The notes: generated from the sequence alone by a model not told the origin. Shown: positions 16,417 to 25,233, numbered from the stretch's first letter. The stretch: 64,000 nucleotides of DNA from Flavobacteriales bacterium (GCA_020635815.1 JACJZB010000010.1:25800-89799), one strand, 5' to 3'. A program made the numbers and translations.

Positions 16417-17271
16417 ATGACAGAAAATAAGCAAAATAGTGAGAGTAAAATCATCTCCCCTTCGGGGAGAACGAGAGGGGCTTATGCTTTACAAATAATA
16501 CTTTGGATGATTACGATAGTCGGCATTGTGGTGGTTCTAGGTTTTGTAAATAAAAGTCAAAAAAGTAGAGTGTTTAATCCTGATGAGGTAAGAATTAATA
16601 TAGATTATGAAACCGAAAATAGATTTGTAGATGAGGACGGCGTAAAATCTTATGTTGTTAATTTAAGAGATACCTCAAAAAAATATTTTGGTGATTATGA
16701 TGTGCTTTCTATTGAACAAAAAATAAATGGAAATTCGGCAATTAAAGATGCACAGGTTTACAAAACTATTGATGGGAAAATTGTTGTAAACGTAAAACAA
16801 AGAAGGCCAATTGCTAGAATATTTACAAAAGGAGAAAGTTATTATCTGGATGAGTACGGCAGTTTAATGCCTTTATCCAATAAATATACTTCAAGAGTTG
16901 TAGTTGTAAACGGAAGGCTTAATGAACCATTTGCTTCAAGGTATAAATTTAATTACAATCAATTACCTGATAGTTTAACATCAAAAACCATGCTTGATGA
17001 TTTGTTTATTTTGACAAACTATATTGATAAATCTTCGTTCTGGAAAGCCCAAATTGAACAAATCTATGTTAATAAAGATTTGGATTTGGAGTTAATACCA
17101 AAGGTAGGAAATCATAAAATTGTATTAGGAGGAGTGGATAATTTAGACAATAAGTTTGCAAGACTTATGGTTTTTTATAAAAAAGGTCTTCCTAAAACGG
17201 GCTGGAATGAATATTCAGAAATAAACTTAAAGTTTAAAAACCAAATAGTGTGCACAAAAATTTATAATTAA
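16417..17271 (+). CDS. ftsQ: cell division protein FtsQ/DivIB, with repeat-derived N-terminal insert
   Basis: FtsQ links FtsL and FtsB to the divisome in the periplasm. The 284-residue protein has a short cytoplasmic start, one membrane helix at about residues 24-44 (YALQIILWMITIVGIVVVLG) and a POTRA-like region from about 55. The FtsQ domain follows, with VNVKQRRPIARIF and YYLDEYGSLMPL. Residues 14-22 (SPSGRTRGA) come from an in-frame palindromic repeat just before the membrane helix. Position between murC and ftsA agrees. ftsA starts one base after its stop. Confidence 0.9.
   Translation: MTENKQNSESKIISPSGRTRGAYALQIILWMITIVGIVVVLGFVNKSQKSRVFNPDEVRINIDYETENRFVDEDGVKSYVVNLRDTSKKYFGDYDVLSIEQKINGNSAIKDAQVYKTIDGKIVVNVKQRRPIARIFTKGESYYLDEYGSLMPLSNKYTSRVVVVNGRLNEPFASRYKFNYNQLPDSLTSKTMLDDLFILTNYIDKSSFWKAQIEQIYVNKDLDLELIPKVGNHKIVLGGVDNLDNKFARLMVFYKKGLPKTGWNEYSEINLKFKNQIVCTKIYN
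16454..16484 (+). repeat. palindromic element inserted in frame in the ftsQ 5' end
   Basis: The hairpin TCTCCCC-TTC-GGGGAGA spans 16454-16470, followed by AC and the arm copy GAGAGGGG and then CTTA. It is read in the same frame as the murD copy and gives SPSGRTRGAY. Confidence 0.85.
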
Positions 17272-17272
17272 T

Positions 17273-18553
17273 ATGGAATCCGAAGCTTCAGAAATAGTAG
17301 TTGGTTTAGATATTGGAACAACCAAAATAGTTGCCATTGTAGGTCGTAAAAACGAGCATGGTAAACTTGAAATATTAGGGATGGGCCGTTCAGAATCTAT
17401 TGGGGTATCGAGAGGCGTGGTTTCTAATATTGATAAAACTGTTCAATCTATTCGATTAGCAGTAGAAGATGCTGAAAATAAGTCGGGTGTTGAAATAAGA
17501 GTTGTAAATGTTGGTATTGCAGGTCAGCACATCAAGAGTTTACAACACAGAGGAATTAGAGTAAGACATAGCGTTGATGATGAAATTAGTCAAAATGACA
17601 TTAACATGTTAATTGACGATATGTATAAGTTGGTAATGTTGCCAGGAGAAGAAATTATACACGTTTTACCGCAAGAATATATCATTGATAACGAGCAAGG
17701 TATAAAGGATCCAATTGGAATGGCTGGAGTTCGTTTAGAAGCGAATTTCCATATCATTACTGGTCAAGTAGCTGCGGCAAAAAACATTTATAAATGTGTG
17801 CACAAAGCAGGGTTAGAAGTTGAAGACTTAATACTTGAACCATTAGCTTCTTCTGAGGCGGTTTTAAGCCATGAAGAAAAAGAAGCAGGAGTTGTGTTGG
17901 TTGATATAGGTGGAGGAACAACAGATATTGCTATTTTCCAAGATGGAATAATTCGCCATACAGCTGTTATCCCTTTTGGAGGAAATGTGATTACTGAAGA
18001 TATAAAAGAAGGATGTGGAATTATTAAAAACCAAGCAGAATTATTAAAAGTGAAGTTTGGTTCTACATTGGCTAGCGAAAGCCAAGAAAATGAAATTGTT
18101 TCAATACCAGGATTAAGAGGAAGACCAGCAAAAGAAATTTCGTTGAAAAACTTAGCAAATATCATACAAGCTAGGATGGAAGAAATAATAGAGCATATCT
18201 ATTATGAAATTAAAAATTCTGGTTATGAAAATAAATTGATTTGTGGTATTGTAGTAACAGGAGGAGGAGCTCAGTTAAAACACATCACACAATTAATGGA
18301 GTATGTTACTGGTATGGATACTCGAATTGGTTATCCAAACGAGCATTTAGCAAAAGGTAACGAAGAAGCATTAACAAGCCCAATGTATGCAACGGGAGTA
18401 GGATTGGTAATAAAAGGATTTGAAACCTTAAAACAAAAAACAGCTAGCAATACTGGCGAAGTAGTAAGTCATTCGAAAAAACAGAAAGGGAGCTTTTTTG
18501 ACAAAATGTTAGGAGCTACTCAAAAGTTTTTTGAAGATGGAGAAAATAATTGA
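17273..18553 (+). CDS. ftsA: cell division protein FtsA
   Basis: FtsA is the actin-like ATPase that tethers FtsZ filaments to the membrane. The phosphate-1 motif VGLDIGTTKI is near residue 10, the phosphate-2 motif DIGGGTTDIAIF near 211, and an adenosine motif GIVVTGGGAQLKH near 325. The SHS2/1C domain lies between the first two. The C-terminal tail (GSFFDKMLGATQKFFEDGEN) is the expected amphipathic membrane-targeting helix. The 426-residue length is normal. A 96-base gap separates it from ftsZ. Confidence 0.97.
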   Translation: MESEASEIVVGLDIGTTKIVAIVGRKNEHGKLEILGMGRSESIGVSRGVVSNIDKTVQSIRLAVEDAENKSGVEIRVVNVGIAGQHIKSLQHRGIRVRHSVDDEISQNDINMLIDDMYKLVMLPGEEIIHVLPQEYIIDNEQGIKDPIGMAGVRLEANFHIITGQVAAAKNIYKCVHKAGLEVEDLILEPLASSEAVLSHEEKEAGVVLVDIGGGTTDIAIFQDGIIRHTAVIPFGGNVITEDIKEGCGIIKNQAELLKVKFGSTLASESQENEIVSIPGLRGRPAKEISLKNLANIIQARMEEIIEHIYYEIKNSGYENKLICGIVVTGGGAQLKHITQLMEYVTGMDTRIGYPNEHLAKGNEEALTSPMYATGVGLVIKGFETLKQKTASNTGEVVSHSKKQKGSFFDKMLGATQKFFEDGENN

Positions 18554-18649
18554 TAATTAAACAATTTAATAATTAACAAATGGAACAATTAGTAAGATAG
18601 ATATATTATTTATTAGCTCATTGTTACATTAAATAAAAAGCCCCAAATT

Positions 18650-20425
18650 ATGAAATTTGATTTGCCAAAAGACCAAGCTTCTATCATTAAAGTGATAGGT
18701 GTAGGTGGTGGTGGTAGTAATGCCGTAAACCACATGTACAACCAAGGAATTACAGGTGTAGATTTTGTTATCTGTAATACCGATGCACAAGCATTAGAAT
18801 TGAGCCCAATACCTAATAAAATTCAGTTAGGAACAACTTTAACTGAAGGATTAGGTGCCGGAGCAAATCCTGAGGTTGGTAAAAATGCGGCTATCGAAGA
18901 TATCGAAAATATAAAAGCAATTTTAGAGAACAATACCAAAATGGTATTTATTACTGCTGGAATGGGTGGAGGCACAGGAACGGGTGCTGCTCCTGTTATT
19001 GCTCAAACGGCTAGAGAAATGGGTATCTTAACAGTTGGTATTGTTACTATTCCTTTTTCTTTTGAAGGAAGAAGAAGAAAGCAACAAGCTGATGAGGGTT
19101 TGCAAGCTTTAAGAGACAATGTGGATACTATGCTTGTTATTAATAATGACAAGTTGAGAATGATGCACGGGAACTTAAAAATGGGGGAAGCTTTTTCTAA
19201 AGCAGATGATATTTTAACCATTGCTGCAAAAGGAATAGCAGAAATTATTACTGTTGCAGGTTACATTAATGTGGATTTTGAAGATGTTAAAACTGTAATG
19301 AAAGATGGTGGAACTGCAATTATGGGTTCTGCTACTGCCGAAGGAGAAGAGAGAGCAATTAAAGCAGTTTCTAATGCTTTAGCATCGCCGTTACTAAACG
19401 ATAATGAAATTAAGGGGGCTAATTTCATCTTGTTAAATGTAACGTCTGGTGAGGATGAAATTACAATGGATGAAATTGATGAGATTACCGATTACATCCA
19501 AAATGAAGCAGGTTATACTGCAGAATTAATTTGGGGTAACGGTACAGATGAATCGTTAGGAAATAGTATTTCGGTTACGGTAATTGCAACAGGTTTTGGT
19601 ATTTCACAAAATGCAAGTACTGAATTTGGGGTTAAACCAGAGAAGATTGTTCACAGTTTAGATAATGATAAGCCAGTTGTAAATGAAGTGAAAGAAACTT
19701 CAACTGAAACAACTATTGAAAACACAATTGAAGAACCTTATTTAAAACCAACAGAAGTTCAACCAACTTTAGGTTTTGATGAAGAAGACGAAATTGTAAA
19801 TGAAGTTGAAGAAACCACTCAAAAAGTAGTGTTTAGCTTAGAAGATGATATTACTGAAATAGAACAGAAAAGAGAGGAATTTGTAAATGAAATAGAAGAA
19901 GAGATTGAGGTTGAGGAAATCACTTCATTTTCTTTAAATGTAGAAGAAGAAGTTGAAGAATCAATAATTAATGAAGTAACAGAAATTGAATCGCCACAAG
20001 ATGCCATTGAAGATAAGGAAGAAAGATCAGCTTCTACGGTAGTTTGGAATTTACACGATGAAATAGAAGAATCAGAAAATGCGAGAGCAGAAGAAAATAA
20101 TGATCCTTTTGTTTTTGAAAATAAAAAAGAGGAAAAAGTAGAACCAGAAGCTCCTGTTTATACTAATCGAATTCCAGATGAAGACCAACTGAAACGTTCT
20201 CAAGAAAGAATTATGAAAATTAAGGAGTTGGGAATGAAAATGAAAACACCTTCAGGAATTAACGATTTAGAAAAAGAACCAGCGTACAAAAGACGCCAGA
20301 TATCTTTAGATTCTATTCCTCATTCTTCAGAGAATACAATTTCACGATTTAGCCTTTCTGATGATGAAGACGGAAAGCCAAGATTAAAAGATGATAACTC
20401 TTTTTTGCATGACAATGTAGATTAG
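18650..20425 (+). CDS. ftsZ: cell division protein FtsZ with long acidic linker
   Basis: FtsZ is the tubulin-like GTPase that forms the division ring. The N-terminal glycine loop GVGGGGSNAVNHM is at 17-29, and the tubulin signature GGGTGTGAAPV is near 106. The GTPase core ends near residue 320. A very acidic linker of about 230 residues follows, then the conserved C-terminal peptide NSFLHDNVD. At 591 residues it is much longer than E. coli FtsZ (383), and the excess lies in the linker, which holds several degenerate repeats. It is the last division gene before the terminator at 20509. Confidence 0.98.
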   Translation: MKFDLPKDQASIIKVIGVGGGGSNAVNHMYNQGITGVDFVICNTDAQALELSPIPNKIQLGTTLTEGLGAGANPEVGKNAAIEDIENIKAILENNTKMVFITAGMGGGTGTGAAPVIAQTAREMGILTVGIVTIPFSFEGRRRKQQADEGLQALRDNVDTMLVINNDKLRMMHGNLKMGEAFSKADDILTIAAKGIAEIITVAGYINVDFEDVKTVMKDGGTAIMGSATAEGEERAIKAVSNALASPLLNDNEIKGANFILLNVTSGEDEITMDEIDEITDYIQNEAGYTAELIWGNGTDESLGNSISVTVIATGFGISQNASTEFGVKPEKIVHSLDNDKPVVNEVKETSTETTIENTIEEPYLKPTEVQPTLGFDEEDEIVNEVEETTQKVVFSLEDDITEIEQKREEFVNEIEEEIEVEEITSFSLNVEEEVEESIINEVTEIESPQDAIEDKEERSASTVVWNLHDEIEESENARAEENNDPFVFENKKEEKVEPEAPVYTNRIPDEDQLKRSQERIMKIKELGMKMKTPSGINDLEKEPAYKRRQISLDSIPHSSENTISRFSLSDDEDGKPRLKDDNSFLHDNVD

Positions 20426-20431
20426 TGAAAT

Positions 20432-20492
20432 CCACACTTTAGTGTGGCTAATTGAACTAATCTCGATGAATATCGGGATATGGTGATTAGTT
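20432..20492. repeat. nested small palindromes after ftsZ
   Basis: CCACAC-TTTA-GTGTGG at 20432-20447 is a perfect hairpin. It is followed by AACTAATC and GATTAGTT at 20455-20462 and 20485-20492, which enclose an imperfect palindrome TCTCGATGAATATCGGGA. The inner CGAT-GAAT-ATCG core resembles dispersed intergenic palindromes I recall from other Bacteroidetes. They may protect the ftsZ mRNA 3' end, which is inference. Confidence 0.55.
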
Positions 20493-20508
20493 TATAAAGT
20501 AAAAAGCT

Positions 20509-20540
20509 AAAAGGTAAAAGTTGTCGCTTTTACCTTTTTT
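20509..20540 (+). terminator. intrinsic terminator after ftsZ
   Basis: The 12-base stem AAAAGGTAAAAG pairs perfectly with CTTTTACCTTTT across a TTGTCG loop, and the descending arm runs into further T residues. It is placed to end the dcw transcript before gatB/yqeY. Confidence 0.75.
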
Positions 20541-20587
20541 GTGTTTATATTCTTTTAACTTTACACTTTTAACTAATTATTATAATT

Positions 20588-21037
20588 ATGAGTTTAGCAA
20601 ATCAAATTAACGCAGATATTAAACAAGCCATGCTGGCGAAGGACAAAGATAAATTAGCTGCATTAAGAGCAGTGAAGTCTGAAATACTATTAGAAGCTAC
20701 AAAAGGTGGAGAAACTGAAGTGTCAGATGAAACAGCGTTAAAAATAATTCAAAAATTAGTAAAACAACGTAAAGATTCATCTTCAATTTATGTAGAGCAA
20801 GGAAGAGAAGATTTAGCGAAAGATGAGTTGTTTCAAATTGAAGTGTTGAGTGTGTATTTGCCAGAACAAATGAGCGAAGAAGATGTGCGTAAGGCTGTTC
20901 AAGAACTAATTGCACAAGTTGGTGCATCAGGGCCACAAGATATGGGTAAAGTAATGGGACCAATTATGGGTAAACTAAACGGTAAAGCTGATGGTAAGTT
21001 AATTTCTTCGTTGGTAAAAGAAGAATTAAATAAATAG
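20588..21037 (+). CDS. GatB/YqeY domain protein
   Basis: The 149-residue protein is a stand-alone YqeY-type domain, the tail domain of the GatB amidotransferase subunit thought to bind tRNA. The segments MLAKDKDKLAALRAVKSEI, VKQRKDSS and the GKVMGPIMGKLNGKADG stretch are typical. The free protein's function is not established. It follows ftsZ after a terminator, a neighbourhood I believe is common in Bacteroidetes. Its own terminator lies at 21061. Confidence 0.9.
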   Translation: MSLANQINADIKQAMLAKDKDKLAALRAVKSEILLEATKGGETEVSDETALKIIQKLVKQRKDSSSIYVEQGREDLAKDELFQIEVLSVYLPEQMSEEDVRKAVQELIAQVGASGPQDMGKVMGPIMGKLNGKADGKLISSLVKEELNK

Positions 21038-21060
21038 GACGATAGAATTTATAGAATGAA

Positions 21061-21087
21061 AAGGGAAGCAGTTGCTTCCCTTTTTTT
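21061..21087 (+). terminator. intrinsic terminator after gatB/yqeY
   Basis: AAGGGAAGCA and TGCTTCCCTT form a perfect 10-bp stem with a two-base spacer, followed by a T run. The next 187 bases to the downstream gene hold nothing I can identify. Confidence 0.85.
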
Positions 21088-21274
21088 ATTGACGAAAAAT
21101 CATGAAAAAATCATGCTAAAGAATGAAATGTGGTTTTTAAAAATACGAGTAATCTATATTCGATTTAAGCAAAGAAAATATTTTTAGTGCATTCACGACA
21201 ATTGTTAAAGTCAACCTTTTGTTTTTTTTATAAAATATGTTTTGGTGTAGAAGCAAGAACACATGAACTAATAT

Positions 21275-21916
21275 TTACCAATTATTCTTCTTGGTTTCCT
21301 CAATTAGCACATCCTTTGGTATGTCGTGAGTTCCCTTAAATGGAATAGTTGTAACCTTTACACCTGAATCTATAAAAATGGTTTGTTGTTTTTTAATTCT
21401 TTCTTCGGTTACATACTCATCATCATCTCCATACAAGAAAAAAGTAGTTACATTTTCTATGGTTTTAAAATTAATATCATCAGGAAAAACACTTGCCCAC
21501 AAAATAAAATTGTCAACCTTAATTTTACCATCAGAAACCCAACGACAAGCAGTTGCTCCGCCTTGAGAGAAGCCCACAATATTTATTTTAAGGTTTTTGT
21601 TGGTAATGAGTAAATTGTATAGCTGGTTTAAATAATTGACATAATCAATAATCTCATTTTCTCTGTTTTCTTTGGTCATCCAACTTGCACCAACCCTACC
21701 ATCAACACCAACTCCATTTAAGTAAAATTTCGATAATCCTTCTGGAGCAATCACACAAGTTTTATCATCTAAAATAGGACTAAATTTATTGATGAAAAAT
21801 TTGGCTAAGTAACCATAGCCGTGTAGTACAAACCATATCGTTTCGGCTGTTTCAATACTACCCAATGTATAATAGGTCGCAGTTTTTTCTATTTTAAGGA
21901 TGTGTTTTTCGCTCAT
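21275..21916 (-). CDS. alpha/beta hydrolase, phospholipase/carboxylesterase-like
   Basis: The 213-residue protein has the layout of small carboxylesterases. LHGYG at 31-35 forms the oxyanion region, and GFSQGG carries the nucleophile Ser117. Candidate acids lie at Asp164-166 in YGDDDEY, and His197 is in GTHD. WFVLHGYG near the N-terminus and VAPEG-like IAPEG at 56-60 also fit. There is no signal peptide, so a cytoplasmic esterase is likely, with unknown substrate. The start codon lies inside the end of the upstream DUF983 gene (23-base overlap), so the two are cotranscribed. Confidence 0.85.
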   Translation of the reverse strand: MSEKHILKIEKTATYYTLGSIETAETIWFVLHGYGYLAKFFINKFSPILDDKTCVIAPEGLSKFYLNGVGVDGRVGASWMTKENRENEIIDYVNYLNQLYNLLITNKNLKINIVGFSQGGATACRWVSDGKIKVDNFILWASVFPDDINFKTIENVTTFFLYGDDDEYVTEERIKKQQTIFIDSGVKVTTIPFKGTHDIPKDVLIEETKKNNW

Positions 21917-22289
21917 GTATTTTTACTGCATTAGCGTCATATTTTACCATTAATGCAATCCAAATAGAACGAGAAACTCTTGTTACATAAGGTGCAGTTA
22001 CCACTAAGGCAACAATATCAAGGATTAAAAAAGAAGTAATTGAAAATAAATTTAAAATAGTTAAAGCAACAAAAATTGCTACGGTAATGGCAATAGTAAT
22101 ACCGTAACTAACATACATTGCACCATAATAAAAACCGGTTTCTATTTCAAAATCTTGTCCACATTCTGAGCATTTTTCTGGCATATCAAAAAAGCCTTTA
22201 TATTTATATGAGCTTTTATTTACAAATAAATCGCCTTTTCTACATTTTGGACATTTTAGTTTAAGAATACTTGGAACTGCTTTTGACAT
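21894..22289 (-). CDS. DUF983 membrane protein with zinc-ribbon motif
   Basis: From Met at 22289 the product is 131 residues: a Cys-rich N-terminal segment with CPKC and CSEC pairs, then two membrane helices (YGAMYVSYGITIAITVAIFVA and the following ITSFLILDIVALVV). This is the DUF983 family, whose function is unknown. An upstream in-frame ATG at 22316 overlaps the TACCTTTG promoter element, so I prefer the internal start. The 3' end overlaps the hydrolase gene. Confidence 0.85.
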   Translation of the reverse strand: MSKAVPSILKLKCPKCRKGDLFVNKSSYKYKGFFDMPEKCSECGQDFEIETGFYYGAMYVSYGITIAITVAIFVALTILNLFSITSFLILDIVALVVTAPYVTRVSRSIWIALMVKYDANAVKIHERKTHP

Positions 22290-22313
22290 CTTACAAAGGA
22301 ATAAATTCTTACG

Positions 22314-22321
22314 CAAAGGTA
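22314..22321 (-). promoter_or_regulatory. -7 promoter element of the DUF983 gene
   Basis: The minus strand reads TACCTTTG, an exact TAnnTTTG match, 24 bases before the preferred start at 22289. Confidence 0.5.
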
Positions 22322-22368
22322 ATAAAAAACAGCCTCTTTTTATTTGGTAAAAGTCAGTTTACTTTAAT

Positions 22369-22376
22369 TAATTTTG
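22369..22376 (+). promoter_or_regulatory. -7 promoter element of the ABC-F gene
   Basis: TAATTTTG lies only four bases before the ABC-F ATG, so the transcript would have almost no leader. A TTTG at 22343 lies 22 bases upstream and may be the -33 element. Confidence 0.5.
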
Positions 22377-22380
22377 CAGC

Positions 22381-24312
22381 ATGGTTGGAATTAATGAGTT
22401 AACAGTAAATTTTGGGGAACGATACCTTTTTAATAAAGTATCTTTTTTAATCAATAAGCAAGATAGAATTGGATTGGTGGGAAAAAATGGTGCGGGTAAA
22501 TCTACCATGCTTAAAGTTATTGCTGGTGAGTATGTTGCCGATGAAGGAAATGTTTCTTTTCCTGCTGACTTTACTTTTGGGTACTTACCTCAAGATATGG
22601 ATTTCGTTCATGGACGAACGGTGTTGGAAGAAACCAAATTAGTGTTTGAGGAGGTGAATAAAATTAATGATAAAATTGAAGAAATTAATCATCAATTAGC
22701 AACAAGAACCGATTATGAATCGGAAGAATATTTAGACTTGCTAAATCACTTAAACGATTACAACGAGCGTTTACAGTTTATTGGTGGATTTAATGTTGAT
22801 GGAGAAATAGAAACGATATTAAAAGGATTGGGGTTTACACCTAAAGATTTTAATAGATTAACCGATGAATTTAGTGGTGGGTGGAGAATGCGTATTGAAT
22901 TGGCTAAAATTCTGTTAACCAAATCAAATTTATTATTACTCGATGAGCCTACCAACCATTTAGACATTGAGTCGATACAATGGTTGGAAGATTTTTTAAA
23001 AGAATACCCTGGAGCTGTGGTGTTAATTTCACACGATAAAGCATTTTTAGATCATGTAACCAATCGAACAGTAGAAATATCGTTAGGAAAAATTTACGAT
23101 TACAAAACGTATTATTCTAAATATTTAGAACAACGTCAAGAAAGAAGAGAACAACAAATTGCAGCTTATACCAATCAGCAAAAACAAATTGCTGATACCG
23201 AAAAATTTATTGAACGATTTAGATCTAAAGCTACAAAAGCAGTTCAAGTGCAAAGTAGAATTAAACAATTAGATAAAATTGACCGTATTGAAATAGAAGA
23301 AGAAGATAACAGTTCAATGCGATTTTTCTTTCCACCAGCTCCACGTTCAGGAAAAGTTGTGGTAGAGGCGAGAAATTTAGGAAAATCCTTTGGCGATAAA
23401 GAAGTGTTTAAGGACGCTAATTTCTTTGTAGAAAGAGGTAAAAAAATTGCTTTTGTTGGTAAAAATGGAGAAGGAAAAACAACCATGACTAAAATTTTGG
23501 TTGGAGAATTGGAACACGAAGGCGAATTAGTTATTGGACACAATGTAGAGGTGGCTTATTTTGCTCAAAACCAAGCAGATGAATTAGATAAAGAATTAAC
23601 TGTTTTTGAAACAATTGATAAAGCTGCTCATGGTGAAATTAGAAAAAAAGTGAGAAACCTTTTAGGTGCTTTTATGTTTGGAGGCGAAGAAGCTGATAAA
23701 AAAATAAAAGTATTATCTGGAGGTGAACGAGCTCGTGTTGCTTTATGTAAATTATTACTTGAGCCAGTTAACTTATTAATTCTCGATGAGCCTACTAATC
23801 ACTTAGATATTCGTTCAAAAGAAGTATTGAAAGACGCACTTAAACATTATGATGGAACATTGCTAGTAATTTCTCATGATAGGGATTTCTTAGATGGTTT
23901 AGTAGAGGAGATGTATGAATTTAAAGAAGGGAAAGTAAAAGAGTTTTTAGGAGGTGTTTACGATTTCTTAAAATCTAAAAAGGTTGATAGCATTAGAGAG
24001 TTTGAACATGTAGAGAAAAGGGCGGATAAAAAAGAGAAAGAAGTTTCAACTTCTCAATTAACTTACGAAGAAAAAAAGCAGTTAGATAAAGATATCCGTA
24101 AAGCCCAAAACAGAACTAACAATTTAGAGAAAAAAATAGAAGAATTAGAAGGCAAGATAGAAGAGTTTAATACAAAATTGTTAGACCCAACGTTGTATTC
24201 GGATGAGCTTTTGAATGAGTACAATGAGGTAAAATTAGCTTTAGATAAAGCAATGGCTGATTGGGAAGAAAGTCAGTTACTAGAGGAAGAGTTGTTGGCG
24301 AAAAGAGATTAA
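22381..24312 (+). CDS. ABC-F family ATPase
   Basis: The 643-residue soluble protein has two ABC cassettes and no membrane domain, as in ABC-F translation factors. The first has GKNGAGKST near 37, FSGGWRMRIELAK and LLLLDEPTNHLDI. The second has GKNGEGKTT near 361, LSGGERARVALCK and LLILDEPTNHLDI. A basic linker of about 80 residues lies between them, and a coiled-coil tail from about 555 resembles Uup. Members act on the ribosome or on DNA; which role applies cannot be read here. Its stop overlaps that of the convergent ChaN-like gene within TTAA. Confidence 0.93.
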   Translation: MVGINELTVNFGERYLFNKVSFLINKQDRIGLVGKNGAGKSTMLKVIAGEYVADEGNVSFPADFTFGYLPQDMDFVHGRTVLEETKLVFEEVNKINDKIEEINHQLATRTDYESEEYLDLLNHLNDYNERLQFIGGFNVDGEIETILKGLGFTPKDFNRLTDEFSGGWRMRIELAKILLTKSNLLLLDEPTNHLDIESIQWLEDFLKEYPGAVVLISHDKAFLDHVTNRTVEISLGKIYDYKTYYSKYLEQRQERREQQIAAYTNQQKQIADTEKFIERFRSKATKAVQVQSRIKQLDKIDRIEIEEEDNSSMRFFFPPAPRSGKVVVEARNLGKSFGDKEVFKDANFFVERGKKIAFVGKNGEGKTTMTKILVGELEHEGELVIGHNVEVAYFAQNQADELDKELTVFETIDKAAHGEIRKKVRNLLGAFMFGGEEADKKIKVLSGGERARVALCKLLLEPVNLLILDEPTNHLDIRSKEVLKDALKHYDGTLLVISHDRDFLDGLVEEMYEFKEGKVKEFLGGVYDFLKSKKVDSIREFEHVEKRADKKEKEVSTSQLTYEEKKQLDKDIRKAQNRTNNLEKKIEELEGKIEEFNTKLLDPTLYSDELLNEYNEVKLALDKAMADWEESQLLEEELLAKRD

Positions 24313-25178
24313 TGAGTCTTCGTCATTGTTTCTGGAGTAGCAATAATAAAGTGAGCTAAACTTTTATTCTTTTCATCTAAACTATCTATAGCTTTTTGTT
24401 CAACACAACTAATGGTAGCAACTTTTAAATCAGGGTTAGCTTGCTTTAAATACCACAAAATTCCTTCATAATTATTTGAATGGTAAGCCCCGTTGTAATG
24501 TATAAAAGTTTTCCCTTCAGTCCAATTTTTTAAAATAAAATGAGCCATTGTAGCATCTTTACTAGCTTGTGCTTGTGCTAAAAAATCACCATTCATTCCT
24601 TTAGCATGTGCAGCCATTTTTTTCATTGCTACATAGCCAGGTAGTTTTTCATCATACTTTAAGGGTAGGGGGGCTATATATTTTTTAGCTTCGTCAGATA
24701 AATGGTTAAAAGCTTTAAAGCCTTGCTGGCTAACCATTCTGGCATAGCGTCTAGGTATGTTGGTAGCAACAAAAGTTAATTGATTTCTTACCGCAAAATC
24801 AAGTAATGGATTATAATCTGTTTCATCATTTGGCCAAAGTTTCGCTTCACTTTTTAAAGTTTTATAATCGATATGACCACCTAAATATTCATTAATAATT
24901 AATTGGTTGTCAGCCTCATACATTTCAGCACCTAGGGCTAAAAAGTCGTTGTATTGTTCAAAAATATCTTTAGTAAGTTCGTATTGTAACCAATGGTTTA
25001 TTGGGTTGTTGTGCAATTCGCCAAACAAAATAATATCAGCTTCGGCTACCTTTTTTAGTAACTTCTCGTAGCTTATTTTTTTACCATTTTGATCAAAGAT
25101 TTTGTACGCTCTTTTCCCGTCTTTAAAAGAGGTAAGAACTATAGCAAGGAGTACTATTGTAATTAGTTTTATTCGCAT
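24309..25178 (-). CDS. ChaN-family haem-binding-like exported protein
   Basis: From Met at 25178 the product has 289 residues with a signal peptide (about 1-18). A ChaN domain follows, with DIILFGELHNNPINHWLQYEL near 45 and FIHYNGAYHSNNYEGILWYL near 230. ChaN homologues bind haem and are linked to iron uptake. No lipobox cysteine is present, so this copy should be soluble in the periplasm or otherwise anchored. An upstream ATG at 25199 would put seven residues before the signal peptide and overlaps the promoter element at 25197, so I reject it. Confidence 0.85.
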   Translation of the reverse strand: MRIKLITIVLLAIVLTSFKDGKRAYKIFDQNGKKISYEKLLKKVAEADIILFGELHNNPINHWLQYELTKDIFEQYNDFLALGAEMYEADNQLIINEYLGGHIDYKTLKSEAKLWPNDETDYNPLLDFAVRNQLTFVATNIPRRYARMVSQQGFKAFNHLSDEAKKYIAPLPLKYDEKLPGYVAMKKMAAHAKGMNGDFLAQAQASKDATMAHFILKNWTEGKTFIHYNGAYHSNNYEGILWYLKQANPDLKVATISCVEQKAIDSLDEKNKSLAHFIIATPETMTKTH

Positions 25179-25196
25179 AAGTGTTTGGTAACAATG

Positions 25197-25204
25197 CAAA
25201 TATA
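25197..25204 (-). promoter_or_regulatory. -7 promoter element of the ChaN-like gene
   Basis: The minus strand reads TATATTTG, an exact TAnnTTTG match, 18 bases before the start at 25178. Confidence 0.5.
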
Positions 25205-25233
25205 TATTAAATTAAAGTACAAAGCAATTAAAA

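Noticed and set aside
24661..24680. G-rich stretch in the ChaN-like gene as another palindromic element
   Set aside because: It has no complementary arm and codes for an ordinary PLPLKYD segment.
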